The notes under the pieces were generated by a model that saw only the letters and a program-made list of their open reading frames with translations, made no database searches and was not told where the DNA came from. Below, one piece after another: positions 35,820 through 43,017 of a stretch of 64,000 nt of DNA (position 1 is the first letter of the stretch; each line of letters opens with the position of its first letter). The position numbers and the translations under genes are program-made. Source of the DNA: DATBSK01 sp964501785. GTDB taxonomy: Bacteria; Actinomycetota; Acidimicrobiia; IMCC26256; PALSA-555. The stretch covers positions 124,001-188,000 of the forward strand of contig CAZCUD010000007.1 in NCBI GenBank assembly GCA_964501785.1. Direction: 5' to 3'.

Positions 35820-35961
35820 TCCCACGCCGAGCATGACACGCCGCGGTGACGACGGTGACGGGAGAGACGACGGCGCGTACGTTGCCCGTCAGGCCGGCGA
35901 CTCGACGAGGTCGAGATCCGTGGTCGGCGGTCCAGGAGGGTGCCGAGGGAGGAGGCAGTTG

Positions 35962-37158
35962 GTGGGACGGTTCTTCGACGACGCAGATCTCGACTTCGCG
36001 GTGCTCCTCGCGTTGGGCTTCGCGTACCACGGCACGGCCGACGTCGGTGAGGTGCTGGCGACGATCGACGGCGTCCCCGACGGTGACCGCGACGCGTGGG
36101 TGCACGCGTGGCGGTCGACCGCCGACCGGCTCCGCAACGAGGCCGACGCGGCGGAGCGCGCGGGTCACCGCGTCAGCGCGCGCTCGAAGCTGCTGCGAGC
36201 ATCCACCTACTACGACCATGCGTCCTCCGGAAGTCCGGGGACCTCTGATCCCGACGGCTACGACCGGTACTGGGAGCTGCACCGCGACTGCTGGGATCGA
36301 GCGGCTGCGCTGTTCGACCCGCCGGTGGAGCCCGTGTCCGTTCCGTACGAGGGCACCGAGCTCGCGGGCTACTTCTTCGCGCCGGACACGAGCGGCGCAC
36401 GCCGCCCGACGTTGATCCTCAACAACGGGTCCGACGGACCCGTCATCTCCATGTGGAGCCTGGGCGGGCACGCTGCGATCCAGCGAGGTTGGAATGCGAT
36501 CACCTTCGACGGACCGGGTCAGGGCGCCGCGCTGCATCGCCAGGGACTGCACTTCCGGCACGACTGGGAGAAGGTCGTGACCCCCGTCGTCGACTACCTG
36601 CACACGCGGCCCGACGTCGACACCGATCGGATCGCGCTCCAGGGCGTGAGCCAGGCCGGCTACTGGGCGCCACGAGCCGCCGCGCACGAGTCGCGGATCT
36701 CGGCGCTGGTCGCCGATCCGGGCGTGATCGACGTCGCCGCGTCGTGGGAGGCGCACCTGCCGAAGGAGATGGTGCAGCTGCTCGACGAGGGCAACCAGCA
36801 CGACTTCGACGCGCTGATGGCTTCCGGCGACGACGCGCAGCAGGCGGTGCTCGCGTGGCGCATGGCCCCCTACGGGACGTCGTCTCCGTTCGAGGCGTTC
36901 ACGGCGGCGCGAGCGATGCACCTCGACGACGCGACCATCGCCCGCATCACGTGCCCGACGCTCGTCACCGATCCGGACAACGAGCAGTTCTGGCCGGGCC
37001 AGTCCCAGGCCCTCTACGACGAGCTCACGTGTGCACGGAAGGACATCGTGCGGTTCACCACTGCGGAGGGTGCCGACTGGCACTGCGAGCCCGCGGCGCA
37101 GAGCCTGCGGGACGAGCGGGTGTTCGACTGGCTCGAGGAGGTCCTCGAGATCGGGTGA
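35962..37158 (+). CDS. Alpha/beta hydrolase (prolyl-oligopeptidase/DPOH-like)
   Basis: 398 aa. N-terminal helical cap (about 1-130), then the hydrolase core: 'TLILNNGSDG' (oxyanion region, about 152-161), 'ITFDGPGQGAAL', nucleophile GVSQAGY (about 217-223), acid 'VTDPDNEQFWPG' (about 335), and His in 'EGADWHCEPAA' (about 372). This cap-core order fits esterase/acyl-peptidase families such as 2,6-dihydropseudooxynicotine hydrolase. GTG start with GAGGGAGGAGG upstream. The shared intergenic region holds a LexA-type box. Confidence 0.8.
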   Translation: MGRFFDDADLDFAVLLALGFAYHGTADVGEVLATIDGVPDGDRDAWVHAWRSTADRLRNEADAAERAGHRVSARSKLLRASTYYDHASSGSPGTSDPDGYDRYWELHRDCWDRAAALFDPPVEPVSVPYEGTELAGYFFAPDTSGARRPTLILNNGSDGPVISMWSLGGHAAIQRGWNAITFDGPGQGAALHRQGLHFRHDWEKVVTPVVDYLHTRPDVDTDRIALQGVSQAGYWAPRAAAHESRISALVADPGVIDVAASWEAHLPKEMVQLLDEGNQHDFDALMASGDDAQQAVLAWRMAPYGTSSPFEAFTAARAMHLDDATIARITCPTLVTDPDNEQFWPGQSQALYDELTCARKDIVRFTTAEGADWHCEPAAQSLRDERVFDWLEEVLEIG

Positions 37159-37161
37159 GGT

Positions 37162-37185
37162 TCGCCGCGACGTGCCGCGCGGCGA
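37162..37185. terminator. Stem-loop between convergent hydrolase and xth
   Basis: TCGCCGCG (37162-37169) pairs with CGCGGCGA (37178-37185) around an 8-nt loop in a 30-bp gap between two convergent stop codons. Bidirectional terminator candidate. Confidence 0.55.
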
Positions 37186-37188
37186 GCG

Positions 37189-37965
37189 TCAGTCGGCCAG
37201 GTCGATCACGAGCGGCGCGTGGTCGGACGGGAGCTTGCCCTTGCGCGCGTTGCGGTCGACGAGCGCCCACGTGACTCGATCGGCGACCGGTCGGGTGACG
37301 AGCGCGAGGTCGATGCGCATGCCGCGGTGCTGGTGGAAGTCACCGCCCCGGTAGTCCCAGTAGGTGAAGAGCCCGTCCTGGTCGTACACCTCGCGGAACG
37401 CGTCGACGAGGCCCCAGTCCTCGAGCGCGGCGATCGCGGCGCGCTCGGGCTCCGTGACGTGCGTCGCGCCGACGAACGCCTTGGGTGACCACACGTCCCG
37501 ATCCTCGGGCGCGACGTTGAAGTCGCCGGTGACGACGATCGGGTCGGTCGGGGCCCGCGTGACCGCGAGCCAGTCCTTGAGGCAGCCGAGCCACGCGAGC
37601 TTGCGCTCGTAGTGGTCGGTGCCGACCTCGCGCCCGTTCGGCACGTAGACGCTGACGACCTGCAGCCCGCCGCAGCGCGCGGTGAGCAGCCGCGCGTCAC
37701 CCTCGTAGGGATCGACGAGGTCCTCGAAGCCGCTCGACACGTCACTGAGCCCGACCTTCGAGAGGATCGCGACCCCGTTCCACTGGCCCTGGCCGTGATG
37801 CGCCGCCTCGTAGCCGAGGGCCTCGAAGGTGAGCTGGGGGAACGCGTCGTCGGCGAGCTTGGTCTCCTGGAGGCACAGCACGTCGGGTGCCGCGTACTCG
37901 AGCCACTCCTCGACCCGTGGCAGGCGCTTGTTGAGCGAGTTGACGTTCCAGGTCGCGATCCTCAT
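37189..37965 (-). CDS. xth: Exodeoxyribonuclease III (AP endonuclease)
   Basis: 258 aa EEP-fold nuclease. 'MRIATWNVNSLNKRLPRVEEWL' (start of XthA), 'LCLQETKLADDAFP' with the metal Glu, 'VSVYVPNG', 'VVTGDFNVAPEDRDVW' (catalytic D-x-N), 'TYWDYRGGDFHQHRGMRIDLALVT', 'SDHAPLV' (catalytic D/H). Cleaves at abasic sites and digests 3' ends in base-excision repair. Its start overlaps the stop of the upstream small membrane-protein gene by 4 nt (ATGA). Confidence 0.93.
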   Translation of the reverse strand: MRIATWNVNSLNKRLPRVEEWLEYAAPDVLCLQETKLADDAFPQLTFEALGYEAAHHGQGQWNGVAILSKVGLSDVSSGFEDLVDPYEGDARLLTARCGGLQVVSVYVPNGREVGTDHYERKLAWLGCLKDWLAVTRAPTDPIVVTGDFNVAPEDRDVWSPKAFVGATHVTEPERAAIAALEDWGLVDAFREVYDQDGLFTYWDYRGGDFHQHRGMRIDLALVTRPVADRVTWALVDRNARKGKLPSDHAPLVIDLAD

Positions 37966-38285
37966 GGGTTCCCGCGTTCGTCGGTCGGTGGAGCCTCGGA
38001 GGGGCGGCTCGGCTGCGCGACGAACTGGCGCCGGAGGAGCACGAAGGCGACCCCCGCGACCGCGAGCCCGACCACGACCGACACCACGATCGTGACGGTG
38101 CCCCCGCCGCCGCCCGACTCGTCGGTGACGGGCCCGACGCACCGGTCGCGGTCGCGCTCTCGGTCGGTGCCACACCGCTCACCCGACGGTCCTGTGCCGG
38201 CGCCGGCCGGGGTCGTCACGATGAGCGCCGTCGTCGTCAGCCCGAGCAGAGCGACCGCGAGCACCGAGACGAGTGCACCCCGCAT
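37962..38285 (-). CDS. Small exported/membrane protein of unknown function
   Basis: 107 aa. Signal peptide-like N-terminus (1-29, 'ALVSVLAVALLGLTTTALIV'), an extracytoplasmic Arg/Asp-rich stretch with two Cys (38 and 49), and one transmembrane helix (about 64-86, 'TVTIVVSVVVGLAVAGVAFVLL') followed by a short cytosolic tail. No recognised domain. It overlaps the xth start by 4 nt, so the two genes are translationally coupled. Confidence 0.6.
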   Translation of the reverse strand: MRGALVSVLAVALLGLTTTALIVTTPAGAGTGPSGERCGTDRERDRDRCVGPVTDESGGGGGTVTIVVSVVVGLAVAGVAFVLLRRQFVAQPSRPSEAPPTDERGNP

Positions 38286-38359
38286 CCGCCTGACGTGCGT
38301 TGCTCGACCCTCGTGGCGAAGGTGAGCTACGCAACCAGACGAAGGCACGGGGCCGGAAC

Positions 38360-39814
38360 CTAGTGGTCGGGGTCGGGGTCGGGCGCAGCGGGCTCGGGGG
38401 CAGCGGGCTCGGGGGCTCGGGGCTCGGTGTAGCGCGGGTTGGCGACCGCGAGCTTGGCGCGGACGACGTCGACCACCGCGGCGACGACCGCGTCGTCCCC
38501 TTCGGTGGTCAGCAGCGAGCCGTCGCGGATGCCGGCCGCCAGCCCGCCGACGAGCTCGCGGCCGCTCCCCTCGTGCCCCAGCAGCGCGGCGAGGCGCGCG
38601 ACGACGGGCGCGTCGACGGACGGTCCGAGGACGAGCTCGCGCTCGACGATCCCCAGCGCGTTCACGGCGACCCGGGCGTGGAACGCGCCGCGGCCCTCGA
38701 GCGCGGGCTGGACGTCCGACTCGACGTACTCCCGCACGGCCTCGAGCAGCTCGGCTGCGCTGGGACGGTCCTGGAGCGAGCGCGGTGCGGCGTCGGCCAC
38801 GGGCTCGGGCAGCGGCGCGAGCGTCGCGACGACGTCGGGCACGAGCAGCGCCAGGAGGTCCCACTCGGTCTCCGCGATCCGACGTCCGAGCGTCGCCAGC
38901 TCGACCGAGCGCACGAGCCCCCCGAGGTGGGTGTGGGCCTGGATCGCGCAGATGAGACCCCACTTGAGGGTCCCGAACGCCTCCCACCACGCCAGCCGGT
39001 CTCGATCGACCCGCGCCCCGCCGGCCGCGGCATAGGCGTCGAGCAGCTCGTCGACGGTGCCGAAGCCGCCGACCGCTAGGTCGTCTCGCCCGAAGCGCCA
39101 GGACCGGACGCAGCACCACCCGAGGTCCTCGACCGGGTCGCCGAGATGGGCCAGCTCCCAGTCGAGGAGCGCGCGCAGGCCCTCGGGGCCGACGACGAGG
39201 TTGCCGTTGCGGAAGTCGCCGTGGACGAGTGCGGGCTCCGTCGGCTCCGGCGCGTCGCGCTCCAGGAGGCGCAGCGCCAGCTCGAACGCGGGGTGCGGCT
39301 CACCGATGCCGTCCAGGATCCCGCGGTACTGGTCGAGCTGCTCGCGCCCGCCGAGCACGGGGAGGTCGGGGAGCGACTCCACCGGCACCGCGTGCACGCG
39401 TGCCGCCTCCGCGCCCAGCTCCGCGGCGAGCGCGGCGCGCGCGCTCGCGTACTGCTCCTCACGCAGGATGCGGCGCGGGATCGTCTCGCCGTCGATGCGC
39501 ACCATCACGAAGCCGTCGCCGAGCGCGTCGTCGGTGTCCAGCAGGTAGGCGACCTCGGGTGCGGTCACCCCCGCGGCGCGCGCCGCGCGCAGCACCTCGA
39601 ACTCGGTCGCCCGGGCGGCGCCGAGCACGGTCGTGCTGGGGTCGCGACGGAGCACCAGAGGGTGCGCGGTGCCGCCGTCCTCGACGGCGTCGAACGCCCA
39701 CGTCTCGCGCGACGCGCCTCCCGAGAGGCGGCGCAGGTCGGCGATCGTGACGCCGGCGCCGAGCCAGCGCGTCGTCGCCGCGGCGAGCGCAGCCTCGTCG
39801 ATCGGCTCCGTCAC
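38360..39814 (-). CDS. APH-family phosphotransferase fused to DUF6285
   Basis: 484 aa. Residues about 10-310 are an aminoglycoside-phosphotransferase/ACAD10-type kinase fold: 'RRLSGGASRETWAF', Brenner motif 'LVHGDFRNGNLVV' and 'ALLDWELAHLGDP' with the metal Asp. From about 355, 'DRPSAAELLEAVREYVESDVQPALEGRGAFHARVAVNALGIV' matches DUF6285, a domain usually encoded by a separate neighbouring gene in acyl-CoA clusters. GTG start overlaps the upstream cNMP-binding gene stop by 4 nt (GTGA). Substrate likely a hydroxyacyl-CoA or lipid rather than an antibiotic. Confidence 0.82.
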   Translation of the reverse strand: MTEPIDEAALAAATTRWLGAGVTIADLRRLSGGASRETWAFDAVEDGGTAHPLVLRRDPSTTVLGAARATEFEVLRAARAAGVTAPEVAYLLDTDDALGDGFVMVRIDGETIPRRILREEQYASARAALAAELGAEAARVHAVPVESLPDLPVLGGREQLDQYRGILDGIGEPHPAFELALRLLERDAPEPTEPALVHGDFRNGNLVVGPEGLRALLDWELAHLGDPVEDLGWCCVRSWRFGRDDLAVGGFGTVDELLDAYAAAGGARVDRDRLAWWEAFGTLKWGLICAIQAHTHLGGLVRSVELATLGRRIAETEWDLLALLVPDVVATLAPLPEPVADAAPRSLQDRPSAAELLEAVREYVESDVQPALEGRGAFHARVAVNALGIVERELVLGPSVDAPVVARLAALLGHEGSGRELVGGLAAGIRDGSLLTTEGDDAVVAAVVDVVRAKLAVANPRYTEPRAPEPAAPEPAAPDPDPDH

Positions 39815-40809
39815 GATCCCTCGCGTCGGTGACCCTCGGCGAGCGCAATGAGCGCGTCGCGGTCGATCGCGTCGCTCGGCGCGGCCGCCACCCGGCACTT
39901 CGTGCGTGCCCGCAACGTCGCGGTGCGCCGACCGCCCTCGAGGACCGCGCGCTCACCGAGGATCGCCCCCGGGCCGACCTCCGCGAGCGGCTCCCCGTCG
40001 ACGATCACGTCGAGCACCCCGTCGAGCAGGAGGAACAGCTCGTCACCGGGATCTCCTTGCTCGCACAGCGCCGCGCCCTTCTTGACGGTGCGGATCTCCG
40101 GGTCGTGTCCGCCGCGCATGATCGTCGTCGAGAGCTGACGCTCGAGCGCGGTCTCGACCGCGGTGACGTACGCCTTCGAGTCCTCTCGACCCCAGGGCGT
40201 GCGCTTGCCGAACTGGTGGCCGTACCACTCCTTGAAGTCGGCGAGTCCCGCCTTCGCGTCCAGTGCACCCGCGGCGTCGTAGATCCAGTGACGTGGGAAC
40301 CGACTCGCGCCCAACAGCTCGTACTCCGAGGTGCCGTCGGCGTGCAGCGTCAGCGCGAGCGTCGTCCACACGTCGGGTGGCTTCAGGCGGAAGAACGGCG
40401 GATGCTTCACCGCCCTCGGTGCCGGGAGCGGCGCGCGGCCACCGGTGGTCTGGACGAAGCGCGCCGAGGTGCCGCGCAGCTCGGGGTCGTGGCGGATGTC
40501 GGGCAGCGCCACGGGCTCGAAGCGCGCGCTCTTGCCCGCAACGCTCACAGTGGTCAAGCCCATGTGCCCGCCGCCCTCGTAGCCGCAGTCGACGATGCGG
40601 CCGTCGCGCACCTCGATCCAGGCCCGGAGGTCGTTGGCGAAGCGGAACCGAGCGGACGCCTTGAGCTCGTCGAGGTCACCGGCGACGACGCGGTCGGGCG
40701 GCGGCTCGTCGTAGTGGGTCACGCCCACCTCGAACACCTGCTTGGGAAGGCCGGTCACGGCCTCCGACGGGATCCAGGAGACCGAGAGCACGGACGACTC
40801 GATGCGCAT
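39811..40809 (-). CDS. Protein with C-terminal cyclic-nucleotide-binding domain
   Basis: 332 aa. The C-terminal 95 residues form a cNMP-binding domain: 'EIRTVKKGAALCEQGDPGDELFLLLDGVLDVIVDGEPLAEVGPGAILGERAVLEGGRRTATLRARTKC' with the Gly-Glu...Arg phosphate cassette (GERAVLEGGRRTAT). The first 220 residues are not recognised. It could read out the cAMP made by the cyclases at 11.7 or 40.9 kb. ATG start with TACCGT 6 nt upstream. Operon with the APH-DUF6285 gene. Confidence 0.75.
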   Translation of the reverse strand: MRIESSVLSVSWIPSEAVTGLPKQVFEVGVTHYDEPPPDRVVAGDLDELKASARFRFANDLRAWIEVRDGRIVDCGYEGGGHMGLTTVSVAGKSARFEPVALPDIRHDPELRGTSARFVQTTGGRAPLPAPRAVKHPPFFRLKPPDVWTTLALTLHADGTSEYELLGASRFPRHWIYDAAGALDAKAGLADFKEWYGHQFGKRTPWGREDSKAYVTAVETALERQLSTTIMRGGHDPEIRTVKKGAALCEQGDPGDELFLLLDGVLDVIVDGEPLAEVGPGAILGERAVLEGGRRTATLRARTKCRVAAAPSDAIDRDALIALAEGHRREGS

Positions 40810-40815
40810 CCCCGG

Positions 40816-40821
40816 ACGGTA
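40816..40821 (-). promoter_or_regulatory. Leaderless -10 (TACCGT) of the cNMP-binding gene
   Basis: TACCGT is 6 nt before the ATG at 40809. Confidence 0.45.
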
Positions 40822-40907
40822 GGACGCCGGGCGATGATGGGCGAGCGCGCCCGCCGATGGGCGAGGCTGGCAGCATCGGGGACCGCGGACCGCACGAGGG
40901 AGCAGCG

Positions 40908-42266
40908 ATGGACGACGAGGCGCCGGAGGGCCGCGGCATCACGGTCTTCCTCGCGGACGACAACGTGATCGTCCGCGAAGGGGTCCGCGCGCTGCTGGCG
41001 CTCGAGGACGACCTCGAGGTCGTCGGGGTCGCGGGCGACTACGACGAGCTGGTCGCCGGGGCCGAGGCGGCGGCGCCGCAGGTGATCGTCACCGACATCC
41101 GGATGCCGCCGAGCTTCCAGTCCGAGGGCATCGACGCGGCGAAGCAGGTGCGGAAGCGACACCCGGGGACGGGCGTCGTCGTGCTGTCGCAGTTCGACGA
41201 TCCCGAGTACGCCCTGGCCCTGCTCGCCGACGGTGCCGAGGGCTACGCCTACCTCCTCAAGGACCGCGTCGCCGAAGGCGACCAGCTCGCGCGCGCGGTC
41301 CGCGAGGTCGCCACCGGCGGCTCCGTGCTCGACCCGAAGATCGTCGAGTCGCTCGTCGCGCCGGTGACGGCCGACGGCGGGCTGACCGCCGACGAGGAGG
41401 AGCTGCTCCAGCAGGTCGCCGAGGGCAGGCCGATCAAGGTGATCGCCGTCGCGCGCCAGACCACGCCGGCCGCGGTCAACGACGACGTCGAACGGCTCTT
41501 CCTCAAGCTTTCGCACGGCGCGAGCGCGGGCACCGCAGGCTCGCTGAAGCGTCTGCGGATGCTGCACCAGGCGATCGTCGACCGCGAGGAGCAGGGTGAG
41601 ACGCTGAGCCGCCTGCTGCCAGGCGGCGTCGCCGACATCATCCGGGACGAGGGCCTCGAGATCGGAGATACCCGTGACCTCGACGTGACCGTCCTCATGG
41701 CCGACATCCGGGGCTACTCCGCGATCTCCGAGCACGCCGACCCGAGCGCGCTGGCGCGCCAGCTCAACGAGCACCGCGCCGCGATGAACCGGGCGATCAT
41801 CGACGCGGGCGGCACGGTGATGCAGTTCATCGGCGACGCGGTGATGGCGTCGTTCGGCGCGCCCGTCCCGGAGCCCCACCACGCCGATCGGGCGTACCGG
41901 GCCGCGCTCGCGATGCTCGAGCTCCAGGCCGGCGTCAACGAGCGCTGGCGCGCGGCGGGCCTGCCGGAGTTCGGTCTCGGGATCGGGCTCTCGACCGGCC
42001 CGGTCGCGGCCGCGCTGCTCGGGTCCGAGGAACGACTCGAGTACACGCTCATCGGCGACACGGTGAACCTCGCGCAGCGGCTCCAGGACCTCGCGCGTCC
42101 GGCGGGCCGCATCGTGCTCAGCGGCGCGACCCTCGACGCGCTGAGCGAACCCCCGTCCGACGCCACCCTGCTCGACGACCTCCACGTGAAGGGCCGCGAG
42201 GGCGCGGTGCGGGCGTACTGGATCGAGGTGCCGGGCGCGGGGCCTGCCGAGGGCGCCGGGGCATGA
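40908..42266 (+). CDS. Response regulator fused to LuxR-like linker and class III cyclase
   Basis: 452 aa. Receiver domain at about 10-130 with acidic pair D17/D18, phospho-acceptor D63 (VTDIRMPP), Ser (VLSQF) and Lys (LLKD). Residues about 160-205 ('GGLTADEEELLQQVAEG' to 'VERLFLKLS') look like a degenerate LuxR HTH. Cyclase domain at about 258-440 has metal Asp in 'LMADIRGYSAIS' and 'QFIGDAVMASFGAP' and Asn/Arg in 'VNLAQRL'. The purine-selecting Lys is Gln and the usual Asp is Thr (YTLIGDTVN), so nucleotide choice may be altered. ATG has GAGGGAG upstream; heads a four-gene operon. Confidence 0.87.
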   Translation: MDDEAPEGRGITVFLADDNVIVREGVRALLALEDDLEVVGVAGDYDELVAGAEAAAPQVIVTDIRMPPSFQSEGIDAAKQVRKRHPGTGVVVLSQFDDPEYALALLADGAEGYAYLLKDRVAEGDQLARAVREVATGGSVLDPKIVESLVAPVTADGGLTADEEELLQQVAEGRPIKVIAVARQTTPAAVNDDVERLFLKLSHGASAGTAGSLKRLRMLHQAIVDREEQGETLSRLLPGGVADIIRDEGLEIGDTRDLDVTVLMADIRGYSAISEHADPSALARQLNEHRAAMNRAIIDAGGTVMQFIGDAVMASFGAPVPEPHHADRAYRAALAMLELQAGVNERWRAAGLPEFGLGIGLSTGPVAAALLGSEERLEYTLIGDTVNLAQRLQDLARPAGRIVLSGATLDALSEPPSDATLLDDLHVKGREGAVRAYWIEVPGAGPAEGAGA

Positions 42267-42985
42267 CCGACGAGTCGAGCGATGCCGTCGTCCTGACTCG
42301 CGGCCTCCGCAAGTCGTTCGAGTCCGAGGGCATGCCGGTGCGAGCGCTTCGCGGCGTCGACCTCGAGATCCGACCCGGTGAGTTCGTCGCGGTGATGGGA
42401 CCGTCGGGTTGCGGCAAGTCGACGCTGCTCAACCTCGTCGCCGGGCTCGACACTCCGACCGACGGCGAGATCGCGGTCGCCGGCGAATCGCTCGTCGGGA
42501 AGACCGAGGACGAGCTGGCCGTCATGCGCCGCCGCCACATCGGCATCGTCTTCCAGTTCTTCAACCTCCTCGAAGGAATGAGCGTCCTCGAGAACGTGAC
42601 CCTGCCCGCAGTCATCGCCGGGGCTCCACGACGACGCGCCGAGCTGCGGGCGCGCGAGCTCCTCGACCTCCTGGGCCTTGCCGACAAGGCGCCCGACGCT
42701 CCGGGTGTGCTCTCCGGCGGCCAGCGCCAGCGGCTCGCGATCGCGAGGGCGCTCGCGAACGAGCCCACGATCGTCCTCGCCGATGAGCCCACCGGTGCGC
42801 TCGACTCCGAGGGCGGTCGCGAGGTGCTCGCGCTGTTCCGACGCCTCCACGCCGGAGGACTGACGATCCTCATGGTGACGCACGACGAGAGCGTCGCTGC
42901 CGCGAGCGATCGCGTGGTGCACATGCGCGACGGTCGGGTCGTCGGCGACACCGTGACCGCCGCGACGAGCGCGGTTCGGCCGTAG
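42263..42985 (+). CDS. ABC transporter ATP-binding protein (MacB/LolD type)
   Basis: 240 aa. Walker A GPSGCGKST (about 46-54), signature LSGGQRQR (about 150), Walker B IVLADEPTGALD, and H-loop VTHDES. 'VRALRGVDLEI' and 'FQFFNLLEGMSVLENV' are typical of MacB/LolD/FtsE-like ATPases. Start overlaps the cyclase stop by 4 nt (ATGA). Partner of the FtsX permease that follows; such pairs export lipids, peptides or drugs, or act mechanically on the envelope. Confidence 0.93.
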   Translation: MTDESSDAVVLTRGLRKSFESEGMPVRALRGVDLEIRPGEFVAVMGPSGCGKSTLLNLVAGLDTPTDGEIAVAGESLVGKTEDELAVMRRRHIGIVFQFFNLLEGMSVLENVTLPAVIAGAPRRRAELRARELLDLLGLADKAPDAPGVLSGGQRQRLAIARALANEPTIVLADEPTGALDSEGGREVLALFRRLHAGGLTILMVTHDESVAAASDRVVHMRDGRVVGDTVTAATSAVRP

Positions 42986-43017
42986 CGAGCCGTGCCGATC
43001 ATCGAGAGCGAGCTCGC

